Source: an uncultured Porphyromonas sp.
GTDB lineage: Bacteria > Bacteroidota > Bacteroidia > Bacteroidales > Porphyromonadaceae
Assembly (NCBI GenBank): GCA_946222055.1
Contig: CAMIEW010000019.1
Span: forward strand, 1 to 8,650
Length of the DNA: 8,650 nucleotides
Direction of reading: 5' to 3'
Below are positions 5,775 to 8,650 of this stretch, one piece after another (within the stretch, counting starts at the first letter, position 1; each line of letters begins with the position of its first letter). The translations under genes and the position numbers were made by a program. Below the pieces are notes generated by a model. The model saw only the letters and a program-made list of their open reading frames with translations, had not been told where the DNA came from and ran no database searches.

Positions 5775-8291
5775 ATGAATCAGTACGATAGTGCCCCCGG
5801 CGGAGTAACGCCCAATCCTCCGCTTGCCGAGGAGACTGACCGCGAGGCGCAGGAGCTGGACCTCTCCACTCTGCTGGCCTCTTATCTTAGCCACTGGCCC
5901 ATTTACCTCCTTTCTATCCTCCTCTGCCTGATCCTGGGGTGGCTCTTCATCACCACCTCGAGACCTAAGTACAGGGTCCAGACGACTATTCTCTTCAATG
6001 ACCCTCAGGACGGTAAGGCCGGGAAGTATGCCTCTGCCATGGGGGATCTTGACCTGGTCTCCATCGCTACCGGAGGACTTAATCTCAACGTCGACAATGA
6101 GATGCAGCTGATCCAGTCGCGGGAGATGCTGCTCCAGACCATCAAGGAGTCCTACTATTTCCTCGACTTCTCCAGCCGACACGGTCTCCGGACTCAGGTC
6201 TACTGGCGAGATCTCCCGGTGAAGATCACCATGGAGCCGTACGAGGAGCTCAATAAGATCAAGGAACCCCTCAAGTATACCCTCACCAGCTCCCCCGAGG
6301 GAACCTTCACACTGACAGACAAGAGCACCGGGGAGTCCAAGACCATCGACAAGCTCCCCGCCACCGAGGTGACGGAGTATGGGATACTCTCACTGCAACA
6401 GGGTGATAGCGTTGCGATGGAGGCTAGCATGCCCTCAGAGCTCTCTATCGTCGTCCACTCCCCGCTCTCTATGGCGGAGAAGATGACCCAAGGAGGAGTG
6501 ACCGTCGACCGAGTGGAGAAGAATAGTAACGTCTCAGCCCTCACTGTCCTCTCGGACAACCGACACAAGGGTGAGGACTTCCTCACGAAGCTGGTCGAGG
6601 TCTACAACCGTATGCGTGCCATCGATAAGAATGCGGTAGCACAGCGGCAGTATGACTTCATCAATGAGCGTATCTCACTGATCAGTCAGGAGCTCGGAAA
6701 CGTAGAGTCCAACCTCGAGTCGGTCAAGAAGTCTCAGGGTGTCACCAGCTATGAGGACCTCGGAGTGGTGGTACAGAGCAGCGCTAAGCTGACTGAGGAG
6801 GTCTCCCGCGTGCAGACTCAGCTCAAGGTGGTCGACCACTTGATCTCTTACGTCAGGGCCATGGCTCAGAATGAGTACAATCTGATCCCCGCTTCTCTCG
6901 GTGTGGAAGATGCTTCGCTCAATAGCGCTGTCAGCCAGTACAATACTATGGTGCTGGAGCGGAATAGTCTCGCCGCCTCTGTGGGTCCGGAGCACCCGAG
7001 ACTCAAGGCGATCGAGAGAGACTTAGGTACCACAAGGGACGACCTGATCAGTGTCGCCGATGTCACCCGACAGGGACTCCAGATCCAGTATGAGGGACTT
7101 AGGGGGATGAAGGGAAGCCTGCAGGGCAAGATCTCTCAGGCTCCTACCTTCGAGCGTATCACGACCGACATAGAGAGACAGCGGACGATCCGATCCAATC
7201 TTTACCTCATGCTCCTGACGAAGCGGGAGGAGACCTCCATCTCTCTCGCCGCCTCGCTCGAGAGTGCCAAGCTGGTAGATCCTGCGCTCGCTGATACCAA
7301 GCCTTCACAGCCGAAGAAGCCGATCGTCTACCTGGCAGCTCTGATCCTCGGGCTCCTTCTCCCGACACTCTACCTCTACCTGAGACGACTCACCCGGACC
7401 AAGATCCGCACGGAGGACGACATTCGTCGGCACTCTACGCTATCTGTCCTCGGTAGCATTCCGCACCTGTCTGAGGATGAGTTGGTGGAGGAGACCGGTG
7501 AGATCGTGGTCAAGACCCGAGACAGCGACGTGATGACGGAGATCTTCCGTACCCTGCGAACTAATCTCAATTTCGTCACCGGCAATCAGCGACCCCTCGT
7601 CTTGCTTGCTACATCGACTATGCCCTCGGAGGGAAAGACCTTCGTGGCCTCAAACCTTGCCGTATCTCTCTCCGCACTGGAGGAGAAGGTGCTGATCATC
7701 GGGCTTGACCTCCGCAATCCGCGCCTCTCTCGGACCTTCAAGGGGCAGCACATCCACGACCGGCACGACACCACTCACGATCACACGCACGGGATGAGCG
7801 AGATCCTCAACGACCTCACCCTCGACCCGATGGACTACGTGATGGAGCTGCCCGACTTCCCCGGGCTGTCGGTTCTCCCGGCGGGTAAGATCCCACCTAA
7901 TCCTGCCGAGATGCTGTCGAGGCCTCGACTCGATGAGGTGATCGGCATACTTAGGGAGCACTTCGACTACATCATCATCGATAGTGCACCGTGCGGGCCG
8001 GTAGTCGACACGATCATCCTCAGCCGTGTCGCTGATGCGACGATGTATGTGACCCGCTACCGCAAGACGGACAAGCGCGACCTCGACTATATCAACTATC
8101 TGTCCGATGCTGGCAAACTCCCTAATATCTCCATTGTCCTCAATGACGTCAAGGTGGATACCAAGGGGCTCAAGAAGGGCTATGGCTACGGATATGGTTA
8201 CGGCTATGGTTACGGCTACGGCTATGGCTACGGCAATCATAGTGATAGCAAGGAGCATAAGCGGAAGTCGGTTCACTCAGAGCAGAAGTAA
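5775..8291 (+). CDS. wzc: Wzc-type polysaccharide co-polymerase with C-terminal BY-kinase domain (Ptk1-like)
   Basis: This 838-residue inner-membrane protein fuses a chain-length regulator to a bacterial tyrosine kinase. A cytoplasmic N-terminus is followed by TM1 (about 41-61) and a Wzz domain. A long helical periplasmic region (about 285-500, with GNVR-like sequence near its end) leads to TM2 (about 517-537). The cytoplasmic kinase has Walker A ending SEGKT (Lys621, Thr622), Walker A' VLIIGLDLRNP (639-649) and Walker B YIIIDSAP (Asp736). Walker A' has Gly643 where the classical motif has Asp; Asp645 is kept. Six histidines lie at 659-672, just after Walker A'. The tail has nine tyrosines alternating with glycine (803-819), the expected autophosphorylation cluster, then a polar end. 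The architecture resembles Porphyromonas gingivalis Ptk1. In the family, phosphorylation of the tail controls ring assembly and polymer export, and a separate phosphatase resets it; none is encoded here. No Shine-Dalgarno is seen before the ATG, which is normal for the phylum. Confidence 0.93.
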   Translation: MNQYDSAPGGVTPNPPLAEETDREAQELDLSTLLASYLSHWPIYLLSILLCLILGWLFITTSRPKYRVQTTILFNDPQDGKAGKYASAMGDLDLVSIATGGLNLNVDNEMQLIQSREMLLQTIKESYYFLDFSSRHGLRTQVYWRDLPVKITMEPYEELNKIKEPLKYTLTSSPEGTFTLTDKSTGESKTIDKLPATEVTEYGILSLQQGDSVAMEASMPSELSIVVHSPLSMAEKMTQGGVTVDRVEKNSNVSALTVLSDNRHKGEDFLTKLVEVYNRMRAIDKNAVAQRQYDFINERISLISQELGNVESNLESVKKSQGVTSYEDLGVVVQSSAKLTEEVSRVQTQLKVVDHLISYVRAMAQNEYNLIPASLGVEDASLNSAVSQYNTMVLERNSLAASVGPEHPRLKAIERDLGTTRDDLISVADVTRQGLQIQYEGLRGMKGSLQGKISQAPTFERITTDIERQRTIRSNLYLMLLTKREETSISLAASLESAKLVDPALADTKPSQPKKPIVYLAALILGLLLPTLYLYLRRLTRTKIRTEDDIRRHSTLSVLGSIPHLSEDELVEETGEIVVKTRDSDVMTEIFRTLRTNLNFVTGNQRPLVLLATSTMPSEGKTFVASNLAVSLSALEEKVLIIGLDLRNPRLSRTFKGQHIHDRHDTTHDHTHGMSEILNDLTLDPMDYVMELPDFPGLSVLPAGKIPPNPAEMLSRPRLDEVIGILREHFDYIIIDSAPCGPVVDTIILSRVADATMYVTRYRKTDKRDLDYINYLSDAGKLPNISIVLNDVKVDTKGLKKGYGYGYGYGYGYGYGYGYGNHSDSKEHKRKSVHSEQK
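7749..7790 (+). other. Histidine-rich segment within the kinase domain
   Basis: Residues 659-672 of the kinase contain six histidines (659, 661, 664, 668, 670, 672) mixed with Asp, Arg and Thr. The segment lies between the Walker A' strand and the conserved GMSEIL segment, where related kinases have a short variable loop. The spacing His-x-His-x-x-His and His-x-His-x-His could bind a divalent metal. Metal binding is inferred from composition only. Confidence 0.6.
8181..8234 (+). repeat. Degenerate 12-bp tandem repeat encoding the (Tyr-Gly)9 kinase tail
   Basis: Four and a half units of the type TATGGYTACGGN encode nine Tyr-Gly dipeptides. Units at 8193-8204 and 8205-8216 are identical. The unit at 8217-8228 has its two halves swapped (TAC before TAT), and it is followed by a half unit. 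Synonymous variation between TAT and TAC and among GGC, GGT and GGA breaks up what would otherwise be a perfect hexamer repeat. Unit gain or loss would be in frame and would change the number of phosphorylatable tyrosines by two. Confidence 0.85.
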
Positions 8292-8308
8292 CGAACCTAC
8301 ATAAGATC

Positions 8309-8347
8309 AAAGGGGCTGTCTCACTTATCGGTGAGGCAGCCCCTTTT
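8309..8347 (+). terminator. Intrinsic terminator after the export operon, likely bidirectional
   Basis: The arms 8309-8324 and 8331-8346 form a 16-bp stem with one U-G wobble (8319 with 8336) around the loop TTATCG (8325-8330). The GC-rich stem is flanked by AAA on the left and TTTT on the right. It starts 17 nt after the kinase stop codon. It also lies 25 nt beyond the stop of the minus-strand gene on the right, so it can terminate both converging transcripts. Confidence 0.88.
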
Positions 8348-8371
8348 GCTTATGCCGGGTCCCGTGGATGA

Positions 8372-8650
8372 TCAGAAGAGCCGTCCTCGGCGACCGGACT
8401 TCTTGTACCGCTTCATCATCTCCGCCTGCTGAGTATCGATCACCGTCGTGACATGGAGCGGATGGTGAGGGTGTCCCGAGGCGATCATCTGGTAGATCAC
8501 TTTCCAGTCCGGTAGACCCCCGAGATTGCGGTCGTCGATAAAGAGGTCCGCCTTGAGCTTCCGGCTGAAGTGTCTGTCCGACTCGGTCTCCTCGGCGAAG
8601 TCCTTATTGATGGAGTAGAAGGTGATCCCTCGCTCCTCGCACCAGCGGAC
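8372..8650 (-). CDS. HAD-like small hydrolase (BT0820-type), C-terminal part; N-terminus beyond window
   Basis: An open frame enters from the right edge and ends at TGA (8374-8372), giving 92 residues of C-terminal sequence. It begins VRWCEERGITFYSINKDFAEE and contains RKLKADLFIDDRNLGGLPDW. That segment fits the second half of a compact HAD-superfamily fold, with a Lys before a strand that ends in the acidic pair Asp-Asp (HAD motif IV). It resembles small Bacteroidota proteins annotated as HAD family hydrolase or BT0820-like. The nucleophile motif DxD would lie outside the window, so catalytic competence cannot be judged. A basic tail (MMKRYKKSGRRGRLF) follows the fold. The gene converges on the polysaccharide operon and shows no obvious functional tie to it. 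The substrate is unknown. Confidence 0.72.
   Translation of the reverse strand, partial: VRWCEERGITFYSINKDFAEETESDRHFSRKLKADLFIDDRNLGGLPDWKVIYQMIASGHPHHPLHVTTVIDTQQAEMMKRYKKSGRRGRLF

Noticed and set aside
5643..6182. Minus-strand open frame of 179 codons across the junction of the two export genes
   Set aside because: It is antisense to well-recognised SLBB and Wzz sequence and has no identifiable domain.
7650..8276. Minus-strand open frame of 208 codons with a membrane-like Ala/Val/Ile N-terminus
   Set aside because: The hydrophobic stretch is simply the antisense reading of the Tyr-Gly repeat of the kinase. The rest is antisense to conserved kinase motifs.
8107..8304. Plus-strand open frame of 65 codons rich in Met, Ala and Thr
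   Set aside because: It is a shifted reading of the Tyr-Gly repeat and kinase tail.

Overview
This window looks like chromosomal DNA from a Bacteroidota bacterium, most likely Porphyromonas or a close relative. The evidence is fairly GC-rich coding sequence, starts without Shine-Dalgarno sequences, matches to the Bacteroidota -7 promoter element TAnnTTTG, and proteins typical of the group: a very long TamB, a short Wza-type lipoprotein with a C-terminal membrane helix, and a Wzc-type tyrosine kinase ending in a Tyr-Gly tail. The genus is inferred; no rRNA or other species marker is present.

Layout. (1) Positions 1-4701, minus strand: one uninterrupted reading frame of 1567 codons encoding TamB, the inner-membrane-anchored, periplasm-spanning partner of an Omp85-family outer-membrane protein. 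Its C-terminal end lies beyond the left edge. (2) Positions 4702-4953: a divergent intergenic control region. It holds two candidate -7 elements for tamB, a 30-nt pure pyrimidine tract, three evenly spaced ACCGGT-centred palindromes forming long inverted repeats, and a -7 element for the rightward genes. (3) Positions 4954-8291, plus strand: a two-gene operon for surface polysaccharide export, made of a Wza-type outer-membrane lipoprotein and a fused Wzz/BY-kinase polysaccharide co-polymerase. They are separated by 5 nt. (4) Positions 8309-8347: a strong intrinsic terminator. (5) Positions 8372-8650, minus strand: the C-terminal part of a small HAD-like protein that enters from the right.

How the genes fit together. 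The lipoprotein should form or gate the outer-membrane exit for a capsule- or EPS-type polysaccharide. The kinase should set chain length and control assembly from the inner membrane through cycles of tyrosine phosphorylation. TamB, read divergently from the same control region, serves outer-membrane biogenesis. The shared region allows co-regulation of envelope assembly and polysaccharide export, but this is inferred from position only.

No CRISPR array, phage, insertion sequence, tRNA or rRNA was seen, and I found no clear new multi-gene system. The points most worth a second look are the 22-bp-pitch palindrome array between the divergent genes, a histidine-rich insertion inside the kinase domain, and the degenerate Tyr-Gly repeat at the kinase tail.
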